Shown: positions 8,019 through 16,955, numbered from the stretch's first letter. The stretch: DNA of 64,000 nt from Aquitalea sp. LB_tupeE (GCF_013391415.1 NZ_JACAXB010000028.1:1-64000), one strand, 5' to 3'. Notes: a model not told the origin generated them from the sequence alone. Numbers and translations are program-made.

Positions 8019-9539
8019 ATGGAAAACAATAGAGAAGGCGAAGGACTCCGGCGCAGCCTGCAGGCGCGTCATTTGTCCATGATCGCCATTGGCGGCTCCA
8101 TCGGCACCGGCCTGTTTCTGGCATCCGGCGCCACGGTAGCCTCGGCCGGGCCGGGTGGGGCCTTGCTGTCGTATGCCCTGATCGGGCTGATGGTGTATTT
8201 CCTGATGACCAGCCTGGGGGAAATGGCGGCTTTCATGCCGGTGTCCGGCTCTTTCCAGGTGTATGGCTCGCGTTTTGTCGATGCGTCCTTCGGCTTCGCC
8301 CAGGGCTGGAATTACTGGTATAACTGGGCGGTCACCATTGCGGTGGAACTGGCCGCGGCGGCCATCGTCATGCATTACTGGTTCCCGCATGTGCCGGGCG
8401 TGGTGTGGAGTGCGCTGTTCCTCGCCATCATTTTTGCCCTCAACTATTTCTCGGTGAAGGGCTTTGGCGAGGCGGAATTCTGGTGCTCCATGCTCAAGGT
8501 GGTCACCATCATTGCCTTTATCATTGTCGGTTTCATGATGATTTTCGGCATCATGACCAATCCGGACAGCAGCCGTTATGCGCCGGGCCTGAATGTGTTC
8601 ATGCATGGTGACGGCCCCTTTGTTGGCGGTATGGCGGCGTTTGTCAGCGTGTCGATGATTGTGGGTTTTTCCTTTCAGGGCACCGAGCTGATCGGTGTGG
8701 CTGCGGGCGAATCCAGCCATCCGGCCAAAACCATTCCGCGCGCCGTGAAGCAGATTTTCTGGCGCATCCTGATGTTCTACATGCTGTCCATCCTGATCAT
8801 CGGTTTCATCCTGCCGTATAACGACCCGATGCTGCTGAAGAATGATGTGCAGGACGTAGGTGCCAGCCCGTTTACCCTGGTATTCAGCCGAGCCGGTCTG
8901 GCGCTGTCCGCCAGCCTGATGAATGCGGTCATCCTGTCGGCCATTTTGTCGGCGGGGAACTCTGGCATGTATGCCTCCACCCGCATGTTGTACGTGATGG
9001 CGCATAACAAGATGGCACCGGCCTGGTTCGGCAAGCTCTCCGACAGTGGCGTGCCACGCAATGCCCTGTACGCCACTACGGTTGTGGCGGGCCTGTGCTT
9101 TCTTTCCTCGCTGTTTGAAAGCAATGCGGTGTACCTGTGGCTGCTCAACTCTTCCGGCATGACCGGCTTCATTGCCTGGCTGGGTATTGCCGTGTGTCAT
9201 TACCGCTTCCGTCGTGCCTACGTACAGCAAGGATATGATCTGGCTGACCTGCCTTATCGTGCGCGCTGGTTCCCGCTGGGGCCGCTGTTTGCCTTTGCGC
9301 TGTGCATGTTGATCATGCTGGGGCAGAACTACGCTGCATTCACCAGTGCCAAGGTGGACTGGAACGGTGTGGTGGCCACCTATATCGGCATTCCGCTGTT
9401 CCTGATCCTGTGGCTGGGCTACAAATGGAAACATGGCAGCACGCTGATTGCGCTGGACAAGATTGCCCTGGCCGAAGCGCACGCCCAGCTGGAGCATTCC
9501 GAGCCCAAGGCCCGACTGGCCGGACAGATGGCTGACTGA
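8019..9539 (+). CDS. lysP: Lysine-specific permease
   Basis: 506-residue inner-membrane APC transporter with about 12 hydrophobic spans. It resembles E. coli LysP throughout: GLRRSLQARHLSMIAIGGSI at the start, GNSGMYASTRMLY in the middle, GVPRNALYATTVVAGLCFL, and GLGQNY-like LGQNYAAF near the end. Probably a proton-coupled L-lysine importer; in enterobacteria LysP also senses lysine for CadC, but no cad genes are seen here. Start ATG 8019 has only a weak upstream site (TAGGAC). Followed by a strong terminator, so monocistronic. Confidence 0.92.
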   Translation: MENNREGEGLRRSLQARHLSMIAIGGSIGTGLFLASGATVASAGPGGALLSYALIGLMVYFLMTSLGEMAAFMPVSGSFQVYGSRFVDASFGFAQGWNYWYNWAVTIAVELAAAAIVMHYWFPHVPGVVWSALFLAIIFALNYFSVKGFGEAEFWCSMLKVVTIIAFIIVGFMMIFGIMTNPDSSRYAPGLNVFMHGDGPFVGGMAAFVSVSMIVGFSFQGTELIGVAAGESSHPAKTIPRAVKQIFWRILMFYMLSILIIGFILPYNDPMLLKNDVQDVGASPFTLVFSRAGLALSASLMNAVILSAILSAGNSGMYASTRMLYVMAHNKMAPAWFGKLSDSGVPRNALYATTVVAGLCFLSSLFESNAVYLWLLNSSGMTGFIAWLGIAVCHYRFRRAYVQQGYDLADLPYRARWFPLGPLFAFALCMLIMLGQNYAAFTSAKVDWNGVVATYIGIPLFLILWLGYKWKHGSTLIALDKIALAEAHAQLEHSEPKARLAGQMAD

Positions 9540-9560
9540 CAAGGAGATGACACTGGACGA

Positions 9561-9584
9561 GGCCCGGCTCTGCCGGGCCTTTTT
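9561..9584 (+). terminator. Rho-independent terminator after lysP
   Basis: GGCCCGGC (9561-9568), loop TCT, GCCGGGCC (9572-9579), then TTTTT. Confidence 0.9.
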
Positions 9585-9745
9585 CATGACCATGCCATGC
9601 TGCGCAACAAATTTTTTGGCGGCCTGCGCTGTATCCCGGCGATGTGCACGTTACAATCGCCGCGCATGGCACTGCACGACAAGATGCAGCACACGCGACA
9701 CACCACCCCCACCAAGCAGGCCAAACCTGCCCGGAGAACAACAAC

Positions 9746-10450
9746 ATGGCCTTGATGTCACTTTTTTTCAGCAAGTACCTGTTTGTACTGGCTGCCTTGC
9801 TTCCCATCATCAATCCGCCAGGATTGGTGCCCATTTTCATTTCGATGACCGCGCGCAACAACAAGCAGCAGCGTGCCTTCCTGGCGCGCCGCATTGCGCT
9901 GTACTGCTTTTTGCTGCTGCTGGGCAGCATGTATGTAGGCAGCTTTGTGCTGGAATTTTTCGGTGTTTCACTGCCGGTGGTGCAGTTGTCCGGTGGCTTG
10001 CTGATTTCGCTGGCAGCCTGGCGCATGCTCAATGACAACCCGGCGGAGAGCAATCAGCCCTCCACCGAATCGGCCCGTCAGGAAAATCGGGATGAACTCA
10101 AGCAGCGGGCCTTTTATCCGCTGACTTTTCCGCTGACCGTAGGGCCGGGTTCCATTTCGGTGTCCATTACGCTGGGTGCGTCGATGTCGGTCGCCGGCAA
10201 GCCCATGGTCAAGTACATGCTGGTACCCATGGCCAGCCTGGCCGCCGTGCTGTCACTCGCCGTGCTGGTGTACATGTGTTATCGCCACGCCGACAAGCTG
10301 CTTGGCTATCTGGGGCAGACCGGCTCGGTGGTGTTCCTGCGTTTGTCGGCCTTCATCCTGATGTGTCTGGGGGTGCAAATCATGTGGGAAGGGGTGGAGC
10401 AGCTGTTTGTCGAGTTGATCCAGAACAACGCCGACTTACTGCACCGCTAG
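9746..10450 (+). CDS. MarC-family integral membrane protein
   Basis: 234 residues, six hydrophobic segments in two halves, matching the MarC/YhgN (UPF0056) family: LLPIINPPGLVPIFISMTA at the N-terminus and FPLTVGPGSISVSITLGA in the second half are the twin family motifs. The family's function is unsettled; the old link to multiple antibiotic resistance is not supported. Start ATG 9746 chosen for GGAG nine bases upstream; the longer reading frame adds 34 hydrophilic residues without family match. Its stop overlaps the convergent acpH stop by 15 bp. Confidence 0.88.
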   Translation: MALMSLFFSKYLFVLAALLPIINPPGLVPIFISMTARNNKQQRAFLARRIALYCFLLLLGSMYVGSFVLEFFGVSLPVVQLSGGLLISLAAWRMLNDNPAESNQPSTESARQENRDELKQRAFYPLTFPLTVGPGSISVSITLGASMSVAGKPMVKYMLVPMASLAAVLSLAVLVYMCYRHADKLLGYLGQTGSVVFLRLSAFILMCLGVQIMWEGVEQLFVELIQNNADLLHR

Positions 10451-11029
10451 GCCAAAGCCTTGCTGCACGGCTTGCTGCAGTTGCGGATAAAACGCCAGGA
10501 AGTCTGTTTCCAGCGCAGCATAGTGTTGCAGTAAGTCGTCAATACCATGGGCAACCGGGTTGTCACGCCGGATACGGTGACGGGAAAAGCCGTGCAGCAC
10601 GACGGCGATTCCTTCGGTTGCTGCATAAGACCCTAGCCAGTCCTGCGCCTGCATGCGCGGCAGAATGTCCAGCAGGCGGGGAGGCAGCCACTGGCGATGG
10701 GCTTGCAGTTCTGCATAACTGCGTGCAGTGAAGTCGGCCAGTGGCATGCTGGAAAATGACGTCCAGTGTCTTGCCAGGAAGTGGTCGTAAAAAATATCCA
10801 CCAGAATGCCGGCATAGCGTCGTCGCGCGGGCGCAATGCGATTCTTGCTTTGCCTCACCAGCGGATGGCTGTCGGTATGGCTGTCGATCTGCCGGTGCAA
10901 CAACATGCCCTGCTGCAAGGAGATGGGCAGGTGGCCGGCCTGGGATGGCTTGAGGAAGTCACCCAAGAGATTTCCCACCCGCGCCGCCGGGTTGTCCGGT
11001 GCCAGATGCAGGTGGGCCAGGTAGTTCAT
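10436..11029 (-). CDS. acpH: Acyl carrier protein phosphodiesterase
   Basis: 197-residue HD-fold hydrolase that removes the 4'-phosphopantetheine arm from holo-ACP. N-terminal MNYLAHLHLA and GNLLGDF, LHRQID.HTD and DIFYDHFLARHW motifs agree with AcpH (E. coli 193 residues). The ATG (11029) overlaps the stop of the upstream ves gene by 4 bp (ATGA), so translation is coupled. Convergent and slightly overlapping with marC at the 3' end. Confidence 0.9.
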   Translation of the reverse strand: MNYLAHLHLAPDNPAARVGNLLGDFLKPSQAGHLPISLQQGMLLHRQIDSHTDSHPLVRQSKNRIAPARRRYAGILVDIFYDHFLARHWTSFSSMPLADFTARSYAELQAHRQWLPPRLLDILPRMQAQDWLGSYAATEGIAVVLHGFSRHRIRRDNPVAHGIDDLLQHYAALETDFLAFYPQLQQAVQQGFGLAVQ

Positions 11030-11616
11030 GCGGCACTCTGGCGATTGAGCCTTACCACGATAACGTCCGCCCGCTCTGCGCAGAACAGGGTGAGGCCCAC
11101 TGCCATTTCTTGCCACAGGGCATCATGCAGTCCCAGCTGGCAGTGCCGGCCATCTTCACGGTACACGTCCAGTGTGCTGCCGGCTGCCAGCATCACCAGC
11201 AATACTTCATCATCACTGTGCACATGCTGTTTGCCTTGCACGGTCAAACGTTCTGTTTGTTGACGGTAACGGCTACGGCGGGTCATGACGTTGAAGTCGG
11301 ACACCGGCCCGTCCTGTAATTGGCTGGTGATGGCCTCTTCCCCGGCAAAGGCCAGCGGCTGGCTGTGTTGCTGCAGCAGACTGCGGCTGCCATCGCCCCG
11401 CTGTAGCAACAGCCCCTTGCCATCCAGCAGCAATAGCTGGCGATCCACACCACTGAAATGCGAAAACGGGCCGTCGCTGGCCACACTGGCCATGCTGATG
11501 CGGTAGTCGAAATCTTCCAGTGTGGCACCCGGAGGGGAGATCAGGATCTGGCGCGTGGTACCACCACCGTTTTTCCACGCGGTGGTCGGATAGTCGCAGG
11601 CTGACAGGATGTGCAT
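11026..11616 (-). CDS. Ves/HutD-family cupin protein
   Basis: 196 residues, HutD/Ves family (double-stranded beta-helix). Recognised by WKNGGGTTRQI near residue 15, FDYRISMASVASDGPFSHF and the downstream VDRQLLLLDG strand. HutD proteins occur with histidine utilisation genes and Ves is a cold-induced environmental protein in E. coli; molecular role unknown. No hut genes lie nearby. Upstream gene of a two-gene unit with acpH (4-bp overlap). Confidence 0.88.
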   Translation of the reverse strand: MHILSACDYPTTAWKNGGGTTRQILISPPGATLEDFDYRISMASVASDGPFSHFSGVDRQLLLLDGKGLLLQRGDGSRSLLQQHSQPLAFAGEEAITSQLQDGPVSDFNVMTRRSRYRQQTERLTVQGKQHVHSDDEVLLVMLAAGSTLDVYREDGRHCQLGLHDALWQEMAVGLTLFCAERADVIVVRLNRQSAA

Positions 11617-11894
11617 GGCAGGCTTTGGCAGGTAAAACGGCGATTATCCCCTCATGTTCCGGTGGATGCACCTGCTGTCTGGTAGGCCTGCTGGCAAGCT
11701 CTTGTTATGGCTGGTTTTTGTAGTGCGTCAACTACATGCAAAACGACTTGATCTGACGCAATATGCCATTTCGCTGGAGTGCCAAGATGGGATCAAACCT
11801 TACAGGCGCAGCAGGGCAGGGCCGGATGGCTCTGCTGACAGTTGCTTGCCAAACAGCAATGCTGCCTGCGCCACCCCACCTTAAGGAGATCATC
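11617..11894. other. Divergent intergenic region, nothing recognised
   Basis: About 280 bp between ves and the alcohol dehydrogenase. No gene, RNA or clear operator found; AAGGAG at 11883-11888 is the ribosome binding site of the dehydrogenase. Confidence 0.4.
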
Positions 11895-13025
11895 ATGGCT
11901 ACCAGTGCTTTCTTCATTCCTTCCGTCAACCTGATGGGTGCCGGCTGCCTGCAACAGGCCGTCGACAGCATGCAGGCCCAGGGTTTCAAACGTGCGCTGA
12001 TCGTGACCGATGCCGGTCTGGTCAAGACCGGTCTGGCAGATAAGGTGGCAAAGCTGCTGGCTGCTGCTGATATCCAGTCTGTCGTGTTTGATGGTGTACA
12101 CCCCAATCCGACCAGTGCCAACGTCAATGCAGGTCTTGCGCTGTTGCAGGAAAAACAATGCGATGTGGTGATTTCGTTGGGTGGCGGTTCTCCGCACGAC
12201 TGTGCCAAGGGCATTGCGCTGGTAGCGGTGAATGGCGGCAAGATTCAGGACTACGAAGGCGTGGACAAGTCTGCCAAGCCACAGCTGCCGCTGGTGGCCA
12301 TCAATACCACTGCGGGTACGGCCAGTGAAATGACGCGTTTTTGCATCATCACTGATGAGGCCCGCCACATCAAGATGGCTATCGTCGACAAGCACACCAC
12401 GCCGATTCTGTCCGTCAACGACCCGGAAACCATGGCTGGCATGCCGCCTTCGTTGACTGCCGCCACCGGCATGGATGCGCTGACCCATGCCATTGAAGCC
12501 TATGTTTCCACCATCGCCACGCCGATTACCGACGCCTGCGCCTTGAAGGCCATCAGCCTGATCGTGGCCTACCTGCCGCGTGCCGTAGAAAACGGTCAGG
12601 ACATGGAAGCCCGCGAGCAGATGGCCTATGCCCAGTTCCTTGCTGGTATGGCTTTCAATAACGCTTCGCTGGGTTATGTACATGCCATGGCCCACCAGCT
12701 GGGTGGTTTCTATGACTTGCCGCACGGGGTGTGCAATGCCGTCTTGCTACCGCACGTGCAGGTGTTCAACAGCAAGGTGGCCGCCGCGCGCCTGGCGGAT
12801 GTTGCGGTGGCGCTGGGGGTAAAGGCAGATGCTGCAGAGGCCATTGTAGCCATTCGTCAACTGGCTGCCCGCGTGGGTATTCCGGCTGGTCTGACCCAAC
12901 TGGGGGTGAAAGAACAGGACATCCCGGTACTGGCTACCAATGCCCTGAAAGATGCCTGCGGCTTTACCAATCCGGTTCAGGCCACGCATGAGGAAATCTG
13001 TGCCATCTACCGTGCAGCCATGTAA
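11895..13025 (+). CDS. Iron-dependent (group III) alcohol dehydrogenase
   Basis: 376-residue NAD(P)-dependent alcohol dehydrogenase, YiaY/FucO/AdhII type. N-terminal Rossmann part with [15 protein letters not shown] (nucleotide phosphate binding) and all-helical C-terminal part with iron ligands Asp194, His198 ([10 protein letters not shown]), His263 (HAMAHQLGG) and His277 (LPHG), all present. Start ATG 11895 is well placed behind AAGGAG; the longer frame is not family-like. Substrate (short-chain alcohols such as ethanol or 1,2-diols) is not readable from sequence. Closed by a terminator and convergent with the LysR gene. Confidence 0.93.
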   Translation: MATSAFFIPSVNLMGAGCLQQAVDSMQAQGFKRALIVTDAGLVKTGLADKVAKLLAAADIQSVVFDGVHPNPTSANVNAGLALLQEKQCDVVISLGGGSPHDCAKGIALVAVNGGKIQDYEGVDKSAKPQLPLVAINTTAGTASEMTRFCIITDEARHIKMAIVDKHTTPILSVNDPETMAGMPPSLTAATGMDALTHAIEAYVSTIATPITDACALKAISLIVAYLPRAVENGQDMEAREQMAYAQFLAGMAFNNASLGYVHAMAHQLGGFYDLPHGVCNAVLLPHVQVFNSKVAAARLADVAVALGVKADAAEAIVAIRQLAARVGIPAGLTQLGVKEQDIPVLATNALKDACGFTNPVQATHEEICAIYRAAM

Positions 13026-13052
13026 GCATCGTCTGGTTTGATATCCAGCAGA

Positions 13053-13079
13053 CAGGGCCGGCTTTGCCGGCTCTTGTTC
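13053..13079. terminator. Terminator between the alcohol dehydrogenase and LysR genes
   Basis: GCCGGC / GCCGGC arms with a TTT loop, extended by AG/CT, followed by CTTGTT. Probably ends the plus-strand dehydrogenase mRNA and could work in both directions. Confidence 0.6.
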
Positions 13080-13082
13080 ATT

Positions 13083-13997
13083 TCAGCGGCTGGCAAAACC
13101 TGCGGCAGTGGCGGCGCTGCGGATGGCTTCCAGCACCAGTCTGGCCTTGCGCGGGATACGCCGGCTGGCGAATACCGCGTGCATCTGCGCATCCTCCCCC
13201 CGGCTGGACACAATGCGGTAATCCGGGCATAGCCGCACCAGCTGACCCTTGGCCACCAGTGGCTCGGCCAGCCAGTCGCCCATGCGTGCCACGCCCCAGC
13301 CAGCCAGCGCGGCCTGTAGCACCGCATTGCCAGAACTCACCCGGTGGCTGGCATTCAGGTTGAGGCTGACCTGATGGCTGCCCGAGACAAAATTCCAGGC
13401 TTTCAGGATGCGTGGCGCGGCATGAATCAGGATGGCGTGTTCACTCAGTTCTTCTGGCTGTAGCGGCAGGCCATGGCTGGCGACATAGGCCGGGCTGGCG
13501 TACAGGCGGCGTTGATAGGGCCATAATGGAAAGCCGATCAGCTCGCTGGAGGCGGGATAGGCACCGCGGATGCTGAAGTCCAGCTTCTCGCGGATGGGCT
13601 CCAGAATGGTGTCGCTGTACAGGATGTCAAAGCGCAGCTGCGGGTTGTGCTCGGCCAGTTGTTGCAGGATGGGCGGCAGGAAATGGCTGGCCATTACCTC
13701 GGGGGCGGAAAAACGCAGCCAGCCGCGCGGGGCGCTACCCAGTGCCGCCAGGTCGTCTTCCACCTCTTCCTGCAATTGCAGGATTTGCCGCGCGGTATCG
13801 TAGTAGGCCTCGCCTGCCATGGTGAGGCTGACTTGCTTTTGCGAGCGGGCCAGCAGACTGGTGCCCAGGTTTTCTTCCAGCGCCTGCACCGCACGGGTGG
13901 CGGTACTGGGCGAGGTACCCAGCTGACGAGCCGCCGAGACAAAGCTCTTGCGCTCTACCACGGCGCAGAAGACCTGCAATTCCCATAACAGCTTCAT
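13083..13997 (-). CDS. LysR-family transcription regulator
   Basis: 304 residues. N-terminal winged HTH (about 1-60: ELQVFCAVVERKSFVSAARQ, SPSTATRAVQALEENLG) and C-terminal periplasmic-binding-protein-like effector domain. Start set to ATG 13997 (MKLLWELQ), because the HTH begins directly there; the open frame continues upstream but overlaps the divergent gene and has no sense. Divergent from a TSUP exporter gene, with symmetric TTGCA elements between them, so it probably controls that transporter and itself. Effector unknown. Confidence 0.92.
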   Translation of the reverse strand: MKLLWELQVFCAVVERKSFVSAARQLGTSPSTATRAVQALEENLGTSLLARSQKQVSLTMAGEAYYDTARQILQLQEEVEDDLAALGSAPRGWLRFSAPEVMASHFLPPILQQLAEHNPQLRFDILYSDTILEPIREKLDFSIRGAYPASSELIGFPLWPYQRRLYASPAYVASHGLPLQPEELSEHAILIHAAPRILKAWNFVSGSHQVSLNLNASHRVSSGNAVLQAALAGWGVARMGDWLAEPLVAKGQLVRLCPDYRIVSSRGEDAQMHAVFASRRIPRKARLVLEAIRSAATAAGFASR

Positions 13998-14010
13998 CTG
14001 GCATACCTGT

Positions 14011-14039
14011 ATTGCAGAAATTGCAATACGGTATTGCAA
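14011..14039. promoter_or_regulatory. Double palindromic operator between LysR and TSUP genes
   Basis: Two overlapping inverted repeats: ATTGCA-GAAAT-TGCAAT (14011-14027) and the perfect 19-bp palindrome TTGCAATACGGTATTGCAA (14021-14039). They share the central TTGCAAT half-site, giving three half-sites at regular spacing. Typical layout for LysR recognition plus activation sites; assignment to the adjacent LysR protein is inference. Confidence 0.65.
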
Positions 14040-14090
14040 CAGCAAGGGCGGTGCAAGTCCTACAATGGTCAGCATTATCAGGAGGCTATC

Positions 14091-14867
14091 ATGTTGTTGA
14101 CCTTGGGGTTCTTGTGTTTCTTTTCTTTCATGGCCGGTTTGATTGACGCAGCCGTGGGTGGTGGTGGCCTGATCCAGACGCCGGCACTGTTCAATTTTCT
14201 GCCGCAGTATTCTGCTGCCACACTGTTTGGCACCAACAAGATGTCCTCGGCAGTGGGCACCTTGTCGGCCGCACGCTCTTATCTGCAACGGGTACGCCTG
14301 CCTTGGAAACTGGTGATTCCGGCGGCCATCACCGCCTTTGCCATGTCCTTTGCCGGTGCGGCTACGGTGAATGCGATCCCGAAGTCGGTGATTCGCCCGC
14401 TGGTGCTGGTGCTGCTGGTGTTGATGGCTATGTACACCTTGTGGAAAAAAGACTTTGGCAAGCTGCACAAACCGGTGACGATAGGTCGCCGTGAAATGGT
14501 CGTCGGCATGGCCATTGGCGGGGCCATCGGGTTTTATGATGGCCTGTTCGGGCCGGGCACGGGCAGCTTCCTGATTTTCCTGTTCATCCGCTTTTTTGCT
14601 TTCGACTTCCTGCATGCCTCGGCTGCGGCCAAGGTGGTGAACCTCACCACCAATGTGGCTGCGCTGGCGTTTTTCATTCCTACCGGCAATGTGCTGTTCC
14701 AGTACGCCATTCCGATGGCCGGCTTCAATGTGCTGGGTGCCATGGCGGGGTCCTGGGTGGCCATGAAGAAGGGGGCTGGCTTTGTCCGTATCCTGTTCCT
14801 GCTGCTCACCACGGTGCTGATTGGCAAGCTGGCCTGGGATATGGTGCAACCCTGGTTGCATGGCTAG
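14091..14867 (+). CDS. TSUP-family (TauE/SafE, DUF81) membrane transporter
   Basis: 258 residues with about eight hydrophobic spans. Family motifs: GLIDAAVGGGGLIQTPAL near the N-terminus and GFYDGLFGPGTGSFLIF at the start of the second half. Members move sulfite, sulfoacetate, taurine breakdown products or other anions; resembles the YfcA group. ATG 14091 follows AGGAGG by five bases. Divergent from a LysR regulator. Substrate unknown. Confidence 0.9.
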   Translation: MLLTLGFLCFFSFMAGLIDAAVGGGGLIQTPALFNFLPQYSAATLFGTNKMSSAVGTLSAARSYLQRVRLPWKLVIPAAITAFAMSFAGAATVNAIPKSVIRPLVLVLLVLMAMYTLWKKDFGKLHKPVTIGRREMVVGMAIGGAIGFYDGLFGPGTGSFLIFLFIRFFAFDFLHASAAAKVVNLTTNVAALAFFIPTGNVLFQYAIPMAGFNVLGAMAGSWVAMKKGAGFVRILFLLLTTVLIGKLAWDMVQPWLHG

Positions 14868-14889
14868 GCTTAGTCTGCCGGCAAAAAAA

Positions 14890-14918
14890 GACCACGCATG
14901 ATGGCGTGGTCTTTTTTT
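14890..14918. terminator. Bidirectional terminator after the TSUP gene
   Basis: GACCACGC (14890-14897) / GCGTGGTC (14904-14911) with ATGATG loop, flanked by A7 on the left and T7 on the right, so it can serve both the TSUP gene and the convergent glycine-zipper gene. Confidence 0.92.
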
Positions 14919-14939
14919 ATCACGTTGCGCGCTGGGGGC

Positions 14940-15251
14940 TCAGTCGTGTTTGTCCCAGCCGCGATGACGGCCATGGTCGTGGTGGTGGCGATGGTGACGA
15001 CGTTCTTCACCACGCGCCGGGGCTGCCGGGCTCTCCTCACGCTGGTTCTTGGTGGTAATGGCCACGCCGGTGGCACCGCCAACCGCGCTGCCGATGATGG
15101 CGCCATTGCGGCCACCTACTGCATTACCTACCGCGGCACCTGCTGCACCGCCTACTGCACCACCAAGAATCGCATCTGTTGTCGAGCCTGCCTGAGCGGC
15201 AGTGGCTGCCAGGCTGAGGGTAATGACCGAAATCCACTTGTTCATTTGCAT
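14940..15251 (-). CDS. Small exported glycine-zipper protein with His-rich tail
   Basis: 103 residues. A signal peptide is visible (MQMNKWISVITLSLAATAAQA, cleavage after AQA), followed by a glycine-zipper region (GGAVGGAAGAAVGNAVGG and a repeat GSAVGGATGVA), then a charged tail rich in histidine and arginine (RRHHRHHHDHGRHRGWDKHD). Glycine zippers associate with membranes or self-assemble; the His-rich end may bind metal. ATG 15251 has GGAAG nine bases upstream; a second ATG two codons on is possible. Function unknown. Confidence 0.75.
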   Translation of the reverse strand: MQMNKWISVITLSLAATAAQAGSTTDAILGGAVGGAAGAAVGNAVGGRNGAIIGSAVGGATGVAITTKNQREESPAAPARGEERRHHRHHHDHGRHRGWDKHD

Positions 15252-15535
15252 GGTTTGCTACTTCCACTAAGTTAGTGGCGGCAGTCTAGTAACAGCGGGG
15301 CAAATCGGACAAGCGACGAAATGTTAGCAAGTATTGAAAAGCGTTTGCCATGTAATGACTTATGCATCAATTGGTGGTTGTTCGATTGCAAGTTATTGAA
15401 TTGTATTGATTATTTATTCCATGCTCAGGCGGTGGTTTTATAACAATCTGTTACAGAGTCAGGCCGGGTAAACCGCTCGACCCTGCAACAGCCATTGTCA
15501 TACTGTCAGTTTGTCATTGCCGGACAGCCTGCACA
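15252..15535. other. AT-rich intergenic region, no gene seen
   Basis: About 280 bp between two minus-strand genes. It is clearly richer in A/T than its surroundings, especially 15340-15450. I find no ORF, RNA or terminator; it presumably holds the promoter of the glycine-zipper gene. Confidence 0.4.
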
Positions 15536-15865
15536 TTACTGCCCGGAACAACCGCAACCACCGCCGCCGCCACAACCACCACTGCTAGCCGGTGCGGCTT
15601 CCTGTACCTGGTTCAGGCTGATCTGGAATTCAATCACAATCATCTCCGGCTGACGTTCGGCATAGCGGAAGGTGACTTGCTGGCCATAACGCTGGCGGAC
15701 TTGTTCCAGCAAGGGCAGGGGGTCGTGATCGTTGACGAAGCGCATCACTTCGCCGTCGTGCAGCGATTCGAGCGCGCCAAAAATGGCTGCATGGCGAAAG
15801 CGTTTGGCAACGCCACGGGCGTCGAACAGGTAGCTGGTATTGAGTTGGGGGGAGAGCGTTGTCAT
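15536..15865 (-). CDS. DUF2249-domain protein with Cys/Gly-rich C-terminus
   Basis: 109 residues. The middle part (FDARGVAKRFRHAAIFGALE, LHDGEVMRFVNDHDPLPLLEQ) fits the DUF2249 fold, a SirA/TusA-related small domain often linked to nitrogen-oxide or metal metabolism. It ends in a low-complexity tail SSGGCGGGGGCGCSGQ carrying three cysteines in a glycine run, which may bind metal. Start at ATG 15865 behind AGGAAG; the longer frame adds a non-conserved leader. Divergent from the Cdd1-type gene. Function unknown. Confidence 0.75.
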   Translation of the reverse strand: MTTLSPQLNTSYLFDARGVAKRFRHAAIFGALESLHDGEVMRFVNDHDPLPLLEQVRQRYGQQVTFRYAERQPEMIVIEFQISLNQVQEAAPASSGGCGGGGGCGCSGQ

Positions 15866-15990
15866 GATGACTTCCTGCTTGAGGGTGGTGAAGCCCGGAT
15901 TGTGTCGCCTCCGGGTATGACCCATCCTTGAGTCAGGATAAGAAAATCCGCATCGCCACCCCCCGCAGGCCAGCCAATCGGGAGCATCCT

Positions 15991-16320
15991 ATGAATCCGC
16001 TGCGTTGCCCGCCGGCCAGTCTGGCCCGTACGCTGTTGCAGTTACCCAATGTCGGCCCTGCCATGGCAGCAGATTTGCGCCTGCTGGGACACACATCGCC
16101 GCACTCGCTCACCGCAGCTGACCCATACCGCCTCTATGCGCAACTGTGCCAGCAAACCGGTGTGCACCACGACCCGTGCGTGCTGGATGTGTTCATTGCC
16201 GTCTGTCACTACCTGCAACATGATGAAGCATTACCCTGGTGGCATTTCACCGCGGCGCGTAAGCAGAAACTGCCCGGTGATGCCGCCGCTGGCATCCCTC
16301 TGTACAATAAAGCGCCATGA
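15991..16320 (+). CDS. Cdd1-type helix-hairpin-helix protein
   Basis: 109 residues matching the 'pathogenicity locus' (Cdd1) family: helix-hairpin-helix element LLQLPNVGPAMAADLRLLG, then DPYRLYAQLC, TGVHHDPCVLDVFIA and PWWHFTAARK. HhH elements bind DNA non-specifically, but what Cdd1 proteins do is not known. ATG 15991 follows GGAG. Its stop overlaps the start of the first pqiA half by 4 bp (ATGA), placing it in the pqi operon, which is unexpected for a DNA-binding-like protein. Confidence 0.8.
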   Translation: MNPLRCPPASLARTLLQLPNVGPAMAADLRLLGHTSPHSLTAADPYRLYAQLCQQTGVHHDPCVLDVFIAVCHYLQHDEALPWWHFTAARKQKLPGDAAAGIPLYNKAP

Positions 16321-16955
16321 ACCTGCACCCATCCCGGCCAGATACCGCCTCCCCCTTGCTTGCTTGTCATGAGTGCGATCTGTTGCAAGCTGCGCCTGCC
16401 AATCGTGCACAGGGGGTGAGCTGCTGCCGTTGTGGTGGTCAATTATTGCCTGGGCCTGCCTACCGGCCCAGTACCTCGCTGGCTCTGGTGCTGGCGGGTT
16501 TGCTGGTGTTTGTGCTGGCCAATGCCTTTCCCGTAGTGGGCCTGGAAGCCGGGGGGGTGAAAACGGCGACCACCTTGCTGGGCACGACCTGGCAGCTGTC
16601 GCAGCAGCAAATGGAACCGGTGGCCTTGCTGGTGTTGCTGACCGGCGTGCTGACGCCGGGGCTGGAGCTGCTCTGCCTGCTGTATTTGCTCTTGCCCTTG
16701 TCGCTTGGCCATGCACCGCGCGGTTTTGCACGGGTAATGCGGCTGGTGCATGTGCTGCATCCCTGGGGCATGGTGGAAGTATTTCTGCTGGGTGTGCTGG
16801 TGTCGCTGGTGAAGCTGGCGCACATGGCCGAGGTGCATCCCGGTATTGGTTTGTGGTCGTTTTTTGCCCTGATCGTGCTGCTGGCCGGTAATGCCAGCCG
16901 TTTTGACCCGGGCATGCTGTGGGAGCGCTATCAGGCATGTCGCGACCGAACTTGA
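16317..16955 (+). CDS. pqiA: PqiA-family membrane protein, first half
   Basis: 212 residues. N-terminal zinc-ribbon-like part with CxxC pairs (ACHECDLLQ and CCRCGG) and four hydrophobic spans, with FPVVGLEAGG and HPWGMVEVFLLGVLVSLVKL, the repeated signature of PqiA. E. coli PqiA contains two such modules in one chain; here the two are separate proteins. Works with PqiB and PqiC, proposed to move lipids across the periplasm. Coupled to the Cdd1 gene by ATGA and overlaps the second half by 19 bp. Confidence 0.9.
   Translation: MNLHPSRPDTASPLLACHECDLLQAAPANRAQGVSCCRCGGQLLPGPAYRPSTSLALVLAGLLVFVLANAFPVVGLEAGGVKTATTLLGTTWQLSQQQMEPVALLVLLTGVLTPGLELLCLLYLLLPLSLGHAPRGFARVMRLVHVLHPWGMVEVFLLGVLVSLVKLAHMAEVHPGIGLWSFFALIVLLAGNASRFDPGMLWERYQACRDRT

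Noticed and set aside
7950-9593. Long antisense frame over lysP.
   Set aside because: Opposite-strand shadow of a membrane protein gene, typical of GC-rich DNA.
15926-15950. Possible FNR/ANR box (TTGAGTCAGGATAA) between the DUF2249 and Cdd1 genes.
   Set aside because: Only about six of ten conserved bases match TTGATNNNNATCAA; not convincing.
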